The translations under genes were made by a program, and so were the position numbers. Positions 25,171 to 34,389 of a stretch of DNA of 64,000 nucleotides are shown piece after piece; the first letter of the stretch is position 1, and the number at the start of each line of letters is the position of its first letter. Below the pieces are notes generated by a model. The model saw only the letters and a list, made by a program, of their open reading frames with translations, searched no databases and was not told where the DNA came from. This DNA comes from Gemmatimonadaceae bacterium (GTDB lineage Bacteria; Gemmatimonadota; Gemmatimonadetes; Gemmatimonadales; Gemmatimonadaceae), in assembly GCA_025450035.1 (NCBI GenBank), contig JANWIF010000147.1, forward strand, positions 20,094 through 84,093, read 5' to 3'.

Positions 25171-28100
25171 TTGGGCTCCGCGGTCGCCGCGCCGGCTGCA
25201 GTCGTTAGGCCGAGGTCGCGTTCGCCCCCCGAGCGCACGGCATAGTACTTCGCCGCTGGGTGGTGCACGACAATCGCTGCCGTCGATTGCTCGGGTATCA
25301 GTTGGAACGACGAGGTGAGCGACATCCCAAGCGACTCGCCGGCCGGGAGCAGGCGGAAGACCGTCGCGTGATCATCGAGGTCGGGACATGCCGGGTACCC
25401 CCACGAGTAGCGCTTTCCTTGGGCTTCGGAAATCCCCAGCCCGCGGCGAATGGTGCCGTGCATCCACTCGGCCAGCGCTTCCGCTGTTTCCACCGCAAGT
25501 CCGTGGACGTAGAGCGCTTCGGCGTATTCGCCCCGCGCCTGCAACTCATCGAATCGCACGCTCGCCGCATCGCCGACCGTGACGATCTGCAACCCCACCA
25601 CGTCCACGTCCCCCGATTCCACCGAGCGAAAGTAATCCGCCAGACAGAGCCGTTCGCGTCCGTCCTGCCGCGGGAACGTGAAGCGCGCGATCTCGCGCAG
25701 CGCACTGCCGTCGCTGCCATACGCCGCCGGATCGTACACCAGCAGCGAGTTCCCCTGCGACTGCGCCGGGAAGAGCCCGTATGCCGCGCGGGGCGTGAGC
25801 CATCCTTCGCGCTTCGCGCTCGCGGTGAGCCGTTGGAGCGTTGGGCGGAACTCCTCGCGCACCATCGCGTCGAAGGCTGGCCCCGATCCACGACCGCCCC
25901 ACTGCAATCGGAACAGCTCGTCCAGGTCGAGCAGCGCCAGCACCTCGTCGAGCGGAATGTCGTGAAGCACGCGAGTGCCGAAGAACGGCGGTTCGGCTAC
26001 GGGATTGTTGGCTGCCACATCGGAGCGCCCGGTCGCATCGGTCCCCGCGGCAACATCCTTCCCGACGCGCGTGTTCAGGAACGTGTCGTTGCGCGCGTCC
26101 TCGAGATTCCTGGCGACAAAGGCGTCGTGCCGCGCAGCATCCATCAGCGCTTCCACCGAGTCCAGTCCCTCGAATGCATCCTTGCAGTAGAACACGCCTG
26201 CCGCGTACGGCCGCTCGCCTTCCACGAACAGCGCCCGGCGTCCGAACCGCCGGTTGATGGCCGCGCCTCCAATCAGCACCGGCATCGTTAGGCCCCGCCG
26301 GTCCAGCTCCTGCACGCAGATCGGCATCTGCTTGGACGTCGAGACCAACAGCGCCGACAGCCCGATCGCATCCGCCCCGACCTCGACCGCCTTCTCGATG
26401 ATCGTGTTCACCGGCACCTGCTTTCCCAGGTCGTACACCGTATACCCGTTATTGGAGAGAATGGTGTTGACTAACGACTTGCCAATGTCATGTACGTCGC
26501 CGTACACGGTCGCCAGCACCACTTTCCCCTTCGTGTACCCGTCCGCGCGATCGAGAAATTGTTCGAGATGTTTGACGGCGCGCTTCATCACTTCCGCGCT
26601 CTGGAGCACGAACGGAAGAATGAGCTCGCCGGCGCCGAACTTGTCGCCCACGTCTTTCATGGCCGGCAGCAGGACTTCGTTGAGCACGCGCACTGGCTGT
26701 TCGCGCACGCCCGCCGCGTCGAGCGCGTCCTCGATCCCATCTTTCTTGCGATGCAGGATCTGCCAGTGCACCCGAGCATCGGGACTCGCGAATTGGGCCT
26801 CGGCCCCCGCCGCGCCCTCTGCCGTGTCCCGGGCGCCGAGCCCCGAATCCTGATGTCCCTGTTCGATGAACCGCTGCAGTGCGTCGGGGCGGCGATTGAA
26901 CACCAGATCGTCCGCCAGGTCGCGCTCGGATTGCGAAAGCTCCACGTACGGACGGATGTGCGCCGGATTGACGATCGCCATGTCCAACCCCGCCTGCACG
27001 CAGTGGTGCACGAACACGGAGTTGAGCACCGCGCGCGCGTCGGGGGCGAGCCCGAAGCTCACGTTGCTGACGCCGAGCGACGTGAGCACGCCCGGCAGCT
27101 CGCGCTTGATGAGCCGGATGCCTTCGATGGTTTCCGCCGCGCTGTCTATCCATTCCGCTTCGCCGGTGGCGAGTGTGAACGTGAGGTCGTCGAAGATCAG
27201 GTCTTCGCTGGCCAGTCCAAACTCGCCGAGCGCAATGTCGTGAATCCGGCGCGCGATTTCGAGCTTCCGATCGCGCGTCTTCGCCATGCCGACTTCATCG
27301 ATCGTGAGGGCGACGACCGCCGCGCCGTGCCGCTTGACGAGCGGGAGTACCGCATCGATGCGTTTGCGTCCGTTCTCCATGTTGATCGAATTCACGATCG
27401 CCCGGCCCGGCACGTGCTCCAACGCGCGCGCGATGACCTCGGCCTCCGTGGAATCGATCATGAGAGGTGCTTCGACGCTCATCGAGAGCAGCTTGACCAC
27501 CTGCGACATCTGCAACGCTTCATCGGCGCGCTCCGTGAGGGCGACGCAGACATCCAAGACGTGCGCGCCCGAATCCACTTGCTGTCGCGCGATGCCGACG
27601 ATCCCCTCGTAGTCGTCGGTGAGCAGGAACTGCTTCACCTTTCGCGATCCCTGCGAATTGACGCGTTCGCCGATGAGCAGCGGCGGCGGATCCTGGTGCA
27701 GCGTGAGCGCGCGCATTGCCGAGGAGACGCGGGGTACATGCGGCGCGGTGTGATGCGACGGGGCGTGTTTCAGTCCGCGGACCGCTCGCACCACCGCCGC
27801 CAGATGCTCCGGCGTCGTCCCGCAGCACCCGCCTACCACGCGCACGCCAAAATCGCGGACGAATTCGGACAGCGCCATCGCCAGCGGCTCGGGCTCCAGC
27901 GGATAGACCGCCTCACCCACACCCGTGTTGAGCGGCAGTCCCGCGTTCGGGATGCACGAGACCGGCCGGCTGGCGTGCTCGGCGAGCCACCGGATCGGTT
28001 CGCGCATGTGCTCCGGCCCGGTGGAACAGTTCAGCCCCAACACGTCTACGCCTAACGCTTCGAGCGTCGTCATCGCGCTCGCGATGTCGGTGCCCAGCAG

Positions 28101-28742
28101 CATGCGGCCGCTCGTGTCCAGCGTGACCTGCGTCTGCACCGCCACGCGCCGCCCGATTTCGGCGAACAGCCGCTCGAATCCCGCCAGCGCAGCCTTCACT
28201 TCGAGGATATCCTGCGCCGTCTCGACCAACAGCACGTCCACGCCGCCTTCAACGAGGGCCTTCGCCTGCTGGTAGAAATCGTCCTCGAGCTCGGCGAACG
28301 TCACCGCCGAGAGCGTCGGGTCGCTGCTCGACGGCAGCATCCCCGTTGGGCCAATCGATCCCGCCACGAAGCGCGGCCGACCATCGGTCGCGAACGCGCC
28401 GCACGCCGCACGTGCGAGCTGCGCGGCGCGGACGTTGAGCTCGTGCATGCGGTCGCCCAACCCCCATTCGCGGAGGCGGCGCGGCGTGCTCTGGAACGTG
28501 CACGTCTCGACCACATCGCAGCCCACCGCCAGGAACGACTCGTGGATGCCGCGGATCACGTCGGGTCGCGTGAGCACGAGCTAGTCGTTGCATCCTTCGT
28601 AGGCCGCGCCGCCGAAATCAGCCGCGGTGAGCGCGTGGCGCTGGATGTTCGTTCCCATCGCCCCGTCGTATATCAGAACGCGGCGCGACAACTCGTCAAT
28701 GTACGGCGAGGCAGAAGATGGAACGGAGGCGGTATCGCTCAT
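25167..28742 (-). CDS. metH: Cobalamin-dependent methionine synthase, interrupted by an in-frame amber codon
   Basis: A full MetH frame of 1,191 sense or stop codons from ATG 28742. The homocysteine domain starts with [13 protein letters not shown] and has [12 protein letters not shown]. The pterin-binding domain has INSINMENG. The B12-binding part has [13 protein letters not shown], with the cobalt-ligand His in DVHDIG, and the reactivation domain has [15 protein letters not shown]. Codon 54 (28581-28583) is TAG where the family has Tyr in [14 protein letters not shown]. Everything on both sides is intact, so this is either a recent nonsense mutation, a sequence error or a recoded stop. Reinitiation at GTG 28577 would lose the first 55 codons, including part of the barrel. 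Confidence 0.93.
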
Positions 28743-28758
28743 GAAGTCATCCGATGCG

Positions 28759-28789
28759 AAAAAGGCCGGGCGCGCACAGGCACCAGGCC
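28759..28789 (-). terminator. Intrinsic terminator between SAM-II aptamer and metH
   Basis: On the minus strand GGCCTGGTGC (28789-28780) pairs with GCGCCCGGCC-type sequence (28773-28764), with one mismatch, one G-U pair and a 6-nt loop. Five T residues follow directly (28763-28759). It lies immediately after the aptamer and 17 nt before the metH ATG, which suits SAM-controlled transcription attenuation. Confidence 0.7.
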
Positions 28790-28843
28790 GGCGCTTTAGC
28801 GGAATGTTTAACGTGGCCGCAAGTTGCCGTAAATCGCCACGAT
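28790..28843 (-). promoter_or_regulatory. SAM-II (SAM-alpha) riboswitch
   Basis: The minus strand reproduces the SAM-II consensus. P1 is CGTGGC (28841-28836) pairing with GCCACG (28817-28812), with the conserved GATTT directly after the 5' arm. CTTGC (28823-28819) can pair with GC-TA-AAG (28800-28794) to form the H-type pseudoknot. The conserved GTTAAA and CGCTAAAGCG segments are both present. The aptamer lies 48 nt upstream of metH, matching a methionine-biosynthesis target. SAM-II is best known from Alphaproteobacteria and Bacteroidota. Confidence 0.9.
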
Positions 28844-28864
28844 AGGTTGTCTCGTCTGCGTTGT

Positions 28865-28893
28865 AGCATAACGCGCGCTGGAGAGTGGGGCAA
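28865..28893 (-). promoter_or_regulatory. Sigma70-like promoter for the metH operon
   Basis: A -35-like TTGCCC (28893-28888) and -10-like TATGCT (28870-28865) are separated by 17 nt on the minus strand. Transcription would begin near 28858, about 15 nt before the SAM-II aptamer, an ideal geometry for a leader transcript. Confidence 0.55.
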
Positions 28894-28957
28894 GGCGCAG
28901 GCCTTTACAACGTCGCGCAAGCGCGCCCGAAAATCCCCTCACCCGTCCGGGTATCCT

Positions 28958-28973
28958 CGGCATTCTCCTTGCC
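28958..28973 (+). promoter_or_regulatory. Sigma54-like promoter upstream of the kinase-methyltransferase gene
   Basis: CGGCATT-N4-TTGCC contains GGCA and TTGC with the invariant GG-N10-GC spacing of -24/-12 promoters. It lies 110 bp upstream of the ATG at 29083, at the left border of the polysaccharide locus. Confidence 0.4.
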
Positions 28974-29082
28974 CTAATCTTCACACCTTGCCATCGAACG
29001 CCTCGATCACGCAAACGGCCGGCCGCACTTCAGTTCGCTCGTCGCCCATCCACGCGGTTCGATTCAATTCGCCTCACTGGAG

Positions 29083-30807
29083 ATGTTTGTGTGGATTCGT
29101 CGAATTCGGAAGAAGATAGTTACCACGCGGGTGATGCTGCCGATCTACCGCGACAAGGGCTACACGGGGGTCACACGATCTGTATCGCTCGCTACCAGGG
29201 GCGTCACGCGCAAAGTGCTGATGACCGCGGTCGCCGTGACGCTTACGATCGTTCTCACTGTGTTGGGGCACCCCGTCATCGCCGTCCTCGTTGCGTTCCT
29301 CGCTCTCGGGCCAGGGTCCCTGTACGCGGTCCGCGCGGTGCGTCGGAAATCGCGAGTGAAACGCCTCGCGAACATTGGATGGTCTGGCATCGAAGGACTG
29401 CCGCCTGCACGGCAAACGCTGCTCGAGTTGGGCATCGCCGAAGCAACGGTTGATCGCGTTGCCCTCGCGTCGCAGGCCGCCGCGGTGCGGATCGCCACGT
29501 TCGATCAGGACAATCGAGTCCTTAGTGATATCGGACCCATCCCCTTCTTCGCAGACGTGCTGACCACACCACAGGAGTTCCGCAAGCGCGCTAGAAATGT
29601 CCTCGAACTCGTGACCTACAAGGACGTTGTCTGCATAAGGAAGACATACGGGAATCGCTCGAACTTCGAGCAGGAAGTGCTCGCTCTGCATGCCCTCACG
29701 GGAGTTCCCGGCGTTCCCCGCTTGCTCGCAGTTCAGCACACCCCGCCTGCCATCTATGAATCCTTCGTCATGGGGCGCAGCATCGGCAGCCTGATGACGT
29801 CTCGCGGAGCGTCCGTTAGCGTGCAATATCGGGTCAGTACCTCCTTTGACGCTCCCGATCGTTGGAATCCAGGTACCATGGCACAGGCGCGCGACGTCGC
29901 GGTACAGGCGCTTCGGGCTTCGGCGGAACGCGATGTGATCGCGAAGGCTGCGGACTTGATAGATCGGATACACCTGCACGGAGTGACCATCGGCGACGTG
30001 AAATACGGAAACGTGCTGGTGGTGGACGGCCTGCCCTACATTTGCGACTTCGAAGGTGCCGAAGTGCACAGCCGCAACGATTGGCGATTCGTCAACGACC
30101 GTGCGACCGATCGCGAAAAGTTCAACTACTTCTTCGATGGCGACGTGCTCTCCGAGCGGGCCTTTCGTGGAACCGTTGCCCTCCTCGCTCGCGAGAAACC
30201 TGACCTGTTCTACGCGCCCATTTACTACGGGCACGGATACGAAAGCCGAGCCCCTGGCTCGATTGAATTGGGTTCTGGGAAATGGCACTTCATCCGGCCG
30301 TACCTGCCCGACCTCGTAGGGAAGAGCATCGTCGACCTTGGTTGCAATAATGCACTGCTCCCGCTTGAAATGCTTCGGGCGGGTGCTCGACGGGTAACGG
30401 GCTATGAGCTCAACCCCACGGTCGCGCGCTACGCCCGCCTCAACCATCACTGGTTCGAGTTCGTCGACAACAAGCGATACCTCGGGTTCCAACTGATCGA
30501 GGGACACATGCACGAGGCGTGTGACCGAGACTGGTCTGGCTACGACGTGGCGACTGCCTTCTGCAGTTTGTACTACGAGGAGCCGGAAGAAATAGCTCGC
30601 ATTGTGCGCACGTTTAGCAAGGCGATCGATTGTTTTGTCGTGCAGGCGAATGAGAACCGCGATGAGCATGCTGGTGTTCTACTCGAGCGCTCGTCCCTCC
30701 GCTTTCTGCGCGATGTACTCGGCGCCAACGGATATCCGGATCAGACCGTCATTGAGTTCCCATATTATGACCGGCCCCTGGTGATTGGTAGGCGATCAAA
30801 ACGTTGA
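29083..30807 (+). CDS. Fused protein-kinase-like and SAM-dependent methyltransferase protein with N-terminal membrane segment
   Basis: A 574-residue protein with an unusual architecture. Residues about 46-85 form one or two membrane helices (VLMTAVAVTLTIVLTVLG, AVLVAFLALG). Residues about 170-345 resemble a Rio/WaaP-type kinase: a Lys in VVCIRKTY, catalytic-loop-like HLHGVTIGDVKYGNVLV, and CDFEGAE in place of DFG. Residues about 405-570 form a class I methyltransferase (IVDLGCNNALLPLEML, VTGYEL). WaaP-like kinases and methyltransferases cap or modify envelope glycans, so a role in chain termination or decoration is plausible. GGAG abuts the ATG, so GTG 29089 could be the real start. Confidence 0.75.
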   Translation: MFVWIRRIRKKIVTTRVMLPIYRDKGYTGVTRSVSLATRGVTRKVLMTAVAVTLTIVLTVLGHPVIAVLVAFLALGPGSLYAVRAVRRKSRVKRLANIGWSGIEGLPPARQTLLELGIAEATVDRVALASQAAAVRIATFDQDNRVLSDIGPIPFFADVLTTPQEFRKRARNVLELVTYKDVVCIRKTYGNRSNFEQEVLALHALTGVPGVPRLLAVQHTPPAIYESFVMGRSIGSLMTSRGASVSVQYRVSTSFDAPDRWNPGTMAQARDVAVQALRASAERDVIAKAADLIDRIHLHGVTIGDVKYGNVLVVDGLPYICDFEGAEVHSRNDWRFVNDRATDREKFNYFFDGDVLSERAFRGTVALLAREKPDLFYAPIYYGHGYESRAPGSIELGSGKWHFIRPYLPDLVGKSIVDLGCNNALLPLEMLRAGARRVTGYELNPTVARYARLNHHWFEFVDNKRYLGFQLIEGHMHEACDRDWSGYDVATAFCSLYYEEPEEIARIVRTFSKAIDCFVVQANENRDEHAGVLLERSSLRFLRDVLGANGYPDQTVIEFPYYDRPLVIGRRSKR

Positions 30808-30896
30808 TGCAGGGAGGAGGGGCGCACAAATCTTTCCCATTGGCGTGAGGCACCCGCTGTGAGGTGCGTGACCCATGCCGCGAGGAGTCCCAGCGC

Positions 30897-32342
30897 ATGC
30901 GTGCAATTCAGGTAGTCGTTCTTGTCGCGGTAACCATCGGCACGGCCATCGGCGCGAATCGGATTTCGGCTACCAAGAGCGCAGCACCCGCCACGGTGCG
31001 CGACCCCGCGTTTGTCTCGAGCACCGGCACGCCTGCACAGGCGTCCAAACCCTACAGCCCCACCTCGCCGCACTGGTCGCACATTCGCACGATGGTCACG
31101 GACTTCCGAATTGGCTATGTCTCCAACGTCGCCCAACGGAACGCCGAGCGATCGTGGACCGCCGGTCATTTCGACTACGTGATGTCTGGTGATGCCAGTG
31201 CGTACAAGGCAATCAACTCGACGATCCGCATCCTTCCGTACGCCCTGGACTGGGATGTCATCCAGCCCGGCCAGGAGAAGTCGTCCGCCCTCGGCTCGAC
31301 GTACTATCCCGACATGCAGCAGTGGTTCGCGAACCATCCGCAATTTGCGCTCGAAAACGCGTTCGTGCACGTCGCGGGGCAACCGAAGTCCGAAAGCACG
31401 CGATTGCAGTTCGTCTCGTGGGGCTCGCGAAAGTGGGTGATCAATCCAGGCGATTCGGGAGCACGAGCCTACGTCGTCGACCGGATTCGCCGCGTAGTGC
31501 AGGATGCGGACGGCGTGTTCTTCGATTCGCACAGCTCCGGGGACGTCGGGACAGCGTTAGGCAAACAACAGATGCTGGAGTACTCGGATCGCAAATTGTA
31601 CGAGCATGACATGGTCGAGTATGTGCGCACAATTTCGGCCGCGGTTGCGCCGAAAGTCATCATGATCAACACGTCGGAATACATGCGGCCGTTCGACTAT
31701 GCGATGATCACCGCGGCTGGCGCCGTCCACCTCGAGCGCATGAACAATCCGTTGAACAGTGGCATGCCCGAGCGGTGGCGTTGGGCGGACTCGCTGCTGG
31801 CGCACAATGTGACCGTCGAACTGGTCCCGTTGAACAGTTGGAACGAAGCCAACACCGCGCGGGGCGTCTTTTCGACATTCACTCCAGGAGATTACTCGTC
31901 CAAGGGTGAACGCCTGAAAATGTTCGAGCTCGCCAGCTACTACATGGTGGTGCCGGCGACGCCTGACCAGCTGTTACTGGACCTCGAAAATTCCTGGAAG
32001 GTCCCATTCGAAACAGTGTGGCTCAAGGCACAAGAGTACGATGTGGGACACCCGCGCGGGGCGCGGCGCGCACTCCAGACCGGTCGGGATCCGATGGGGA
32101 ATGGTTTTACCGTTTGGGCGCGTGACTTCGACCGCGCGCTGATCCTCGCGCGCCCGTCCAGCAGCTGGCGGGTGAAGATTTTCGGCGACACCACGGCTGT
32201 GTCGGTGCCATTGCCAAATGGCCAGGCGCTGCGACCGCTGCGCGGCGATGGAACTCTGGGACCGCCGGTTACTTCGATCACGCTTCGCAACGCAGAGGCG
32301 GCAATCTTGATCAAGTCTTCTGCAGATAGTACGGGCGCATGA
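30897..32342 (+). CDS. Exported glycoside-hydrolase-like protein (GHL15/GH114-like barrel)
   Basis: A 481-residue protein with a signal-peptide-like start (VVVLVAVTIGTAIGANR). The body begins SPHWSHIRTMVTDFRIGY and includes WVINPGDSGARAYVVDRI, then DGVFFDSHSS, an acidic strand end as in TIM-barrel glycoside hydrolases. It also has VIMINTSEYM and ELASYYMVV. It is clearly paralogous to the C-terminal half of the protein at 40391-42337. I think it belongs to the hypothetical glycosyl hydrolase GHL15 or GH114-like group; substrate unknown. GAGGAG lies about 11 nt before ATG 30897. Confidence 0.7.
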   Translation: MRAIQVVVLVAVTIGTAIGANRISATKSAAPATVRDPAFVSSTGTPAQASKPYSPTSPHWSHIRTMVTDFRIGYVSNVAQRNAERSWTAGHFDYVMSGDASAYKAINSTIRILPYALDWDVIQPGQEKSSALGSTYYPDMQQWFANHPQFALENAFVHVAGQPKSESTRLQFVSWGSRKWVINPGDSGARAYVVDRIRRVVQDADGVFFDSHSSGDVGTALGKQQMLEYSDRKLYEHDMVEYVRTISAAVAPKVIMINTSEYMRPFDYAMITAAGAVHLERMNNPLNSGMPERWRWADSLLAHNVTVELVPLNSWNEANTARGVFSTFTPGDYSSKGERLKMFELASYYMVVPATPDQLLLDLENSWKVPFETVWLKAQEYDVGHPRGARRALQTGRDPMGNGFTVWARDFDRALILARPSSSWRVKIFGDTTAVSVPLPNGQALRPLRGDGTLGPPVTSITLRNAEAAILIKSSADSTGA

Positions 32343-32356
32343 GCAACCGCCGGCGC

Positions 32357-32761
32357 TCACGACGCCCGATGATCCGGTGAGCGGTCCTCGCCACGCCCAG
32401 TAGCCCGGAGGCGCTCCTCCACCCGTTGCACAAGCGTGATCAGGCGGTGCCGCTCGAGCGGCAATGTGAGTTCTGCCATAACGAACCGCTGGAGCGACGG
32501 CGGCAGTGATACCGCGGTGCTGGCCCCGCCGTGATAGACAAGCAAGGCGCCCCCGCTCTCTAGCGGCAAGCGCGCCACTTCCGGATGCGCAACTGCCTCG
32601 TCGCGGTCCACGATCGCGACCAGCGGATGCTCCGCCGCCGCGATCTCGACAGCTTCGAGCGTCGTGGGCGCGGTGTGCGGAGCGTGTCCGGCGTGCGCCA
32701 GCATTTGCGCGAGACCTTCCAGCAGCGCGTCGTCCCGACCGATCAAGAGAATGCTCGCCAT
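32357..32761 (-). CDS. Stand-alone, divergent response-regulator receiver-like protein
   Basis: A 134-residue protein. SILLIGRDDALLEGLAQML resembles the start of a CheY-like receiver domain, and LVAIVDRDEA places a possible phospho-acceptor Asp at the end of beta-3. The switch Thr and Lys positions are not convincing, so phosphorylation is doubtful. It has no output domain. It is 20 bp beyond the DUF167 stop in the same direction, and convergent with the hydrolase-like gene. Confidence 0.6.
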   Translation of the reverse strand: MASILLIGRDDALLEGLAQMLAHAGHAPHTAPTTLEAVEIAAAEHPLVAIVDRDEAVAHPEVARLPLESGGALLVYHGGASTAVSLPPSLQRFVMAELTLPLERHRLITLVQRVEERLRATGRGEDRSPDHRAS

Positions 32762-32784
32762 TGCAATTCGTATAAGGTTACCGT

Positions 32785-33075
32785 TCAATCGCCGAGCGAC
32801 CGCACTCGCGCAACGCCCACACCGCGCACCTCCACTACCTTTGCACGGGTAGTCGCGCCGCTAACGATGCGCACATCGCGCGCCGGTACGCCCAGCCGAT
32901 CCGCGAGCAACTTCACTAGCGCTGCATTCGCCGCACCGTCCACTGGAGGCGCCCTGACTTTCACCTTGAGCGCACCTGCGTGCACCCCTACCACCGCATC
33001 CCGCGTGGATCGTGGCTGGACGCGCACGCTGAACCGCACCGCGTCGTCACGATGGTGCACCAATAGATCGCTCAC
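32785..33075 (-). CDS. DUF167/UPF0235 protein (YggU-like)
   Basis: A 96-residue protein of normal family length. FSVRVQPRSTRDAVVGV, LKVKVRAPPVDGAANAAL, and VRIVSGATTRAKVVEV are the conserved DUF167 segments. It overlaps the YggT gene by 4 bp (ATGA), an arrangement (yggT-yggU) common across bacteria. Biochemical role is not established. Confidence 0.93.
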   Translation of the reverse strand: MSDLLVHHRDDAVRFSVRVQPRSTRDAVVGVHAGALKVKVRAPPVDGAANAALVKLLADRLGVPARDVRIVSGATTRAKVVEVRGVGVARVRSLGD

Positions 33076-33719
33076 GCAACGCCGATTGAGTGCATGAACG
33101 ATTCCAGCAGCACAAGGATCACATAAGCGACCAGCGGTGACACGTCAAACATCCCGAACGGAGGAATGATCGATCGCAGCGGTCGAAGCAGCCACTCGGT
33201 GAGCGACACGGACCACCGAATCCACACCTGGTATGGATTGATGCGCAGCCACGACGCGACGATTCGCACGATGAGGGCGAGCTCCAGAATCCCGAACGTC
33301 CAGCTGACCAGCAAGTCGTAGAAGCCGCGCGGTCCGCGGTCGGCAGAGATCGCCGCCGTCACGATAATCTTGCGCACGAACTGGAGCGCCAGAATGAGCA
33401 GGATGCCGCCAACGACCACTGCGACGAGTGCCCACCACGGAGCGCTGGTCGGCATGCCGCCCGCACGGACGATGCGCCGCTCGATGGGGGCCAACGGTGG
33501 GTCCACCACACGGCGAAAGAACCGCGCTACAGGACCAAACGGGCTGATGCGCCGGGTGCGGACGAGCCAGTCGAGCGCAAACACCACGAGCAAAACCGCG
33601 GCGAGCACCAACAGCGCCCATCGAATCCCGAGAAGCACAGCGTCGAAGCCGACGAGAAAAGCGATCACAACGCGAAGAATGAGCCGCGCAATGGCGTCGA
33701 TCAAGTGCGGCCAAGCCAC
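33072..33719 (-). CDS. YggT-family membrane protein
   Basis: A roughly 215-residue membrane protein. The C-terminal YggT repeat shows the typical LIVRIVASWLRINPYQVWIR and LLRPLRSIIPPFGMFDVSPL pattern. An upstream half with two or three helices looks like a second, divergent copy. The start is probably GTG 33719, just after the acyltransferase stop; the longer frame would overlap that gene. YggT proteins are linked to membrane or cell-division functions and osmotic tolerance, but the mechanism is unclear. Confidence 0.82.
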   Translation of the reverse strand: MAWPHLIDAIARLILRVVIAFLVGFDAVLLGIRWALLVLAAVLLVVFALDWLVRTRRISPFGPVARFFRRVVDPPLAPIERRIVRAGGMPTSAPWWALVAVVVGGILLILALQFVRKIIVTAAISADRGPRGFYDLLVSWTFGILELALIVRIVASWLRINPYQVWIRWSVSLTEWLLRPLRSIIPPFGMFDVSPLVAYVILVLLESFMHSIGVA

Positions 33720-33730
33720 GCGTGCCCGAA

Positions 33731-34375
33731 TTACGGCACGCGTGAGCTCGTGACTCCCACCGTGTTGTGCGCGCTCGGAATCTGCCGAACCACGCGCGCG
33801 GGGTTTCCCGCGATGATCGCGTTGGCAGGGTAGTCGCCGGAGCAGACGGCGCCAAACCCGACGACGGAGTTCGCACCGATCGTCGTGCCGGGTAGAATCC
33901 CCGCGCTGCCCGCGATCCACACGTTTTCATCCAACCGCACCGGTGACACACGCACCTGCGCGGTTGGATCGTGGCGATCAACGTGCGTGCTGTGGAAGTT
34001 GGTGTCCATGATGCGCGCCTGCGCGAGAATCGCACGCGGACCGACCGTGATCTCTTGCTGGCAACCGAAACGTGTGCCGTTTACGTACGAGTCGCTGCCG
34101 ATCGAGATCACCGCATCGACGTCATACGTCCACGGCGTCACCTCGCCGTCAATGTGCACGTTGTCGCCGATCACCACCCGTCCCGGCCCCCGCAGTCGGA
34201 TGCGCCCCGAAACGCGAAAGTTTTTCCCCGCTGAGAACCGCACTCCGAGGAGCCCGTACCACGTCTTGTATCGCCATCCCCGCAGCAACACGATCAATAC
34301 GCTGAGACCCTTGCGTGGGTCGCGAAGGCCCTTGGCGATCCGTGACGACATGGTGCTCACTCTCTCCGGGTTCAT
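33731..34375 (-). CDS. Left-handed beta-helix acyltransferase (NodL/LacA/CysE-like)
   Basis: A 214-residue hexapeptide-repeat transferase. The repeats run from about residue 58 (IRLRGPGRVVIGDNVHIDGE) to 195, including ISIGSDSYVNG, ITVGPRAILA and WIAGSAGILPGTTIGANSVV. IIAGNPARVVRQI is the usual coenzyme-A-side end. The active-site His is probably in NFHSTHVDRHD. It likely O-acetylates a sugar of the polysaccharide made by this locus. GGAG 7 nt upstream supports ATG 34375. Confidence 0.88.
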   Translation of the reverse strand: MNPERVSTMSSRIAKGLRDPRKGLSVLIVLLRGWRYKTWYGLLGVRFSAGKNFRVSGRIRLRGPGRVVIGDNVHIDGEVTPWTYDVDAVISIGSDSYVNGTRFGCQQEITVGPRAILAQARIMDTNFHSTHVDRHDPTAQVRVSPVRLDENVWIAGSAGILPGTTIGANSVVGFGAVCSGDYPANAIIAGNPARVVRQIPSAHNTVGVTSSRVP

Positions 34376-34389
34376 AGCGCTCCGTTCCG

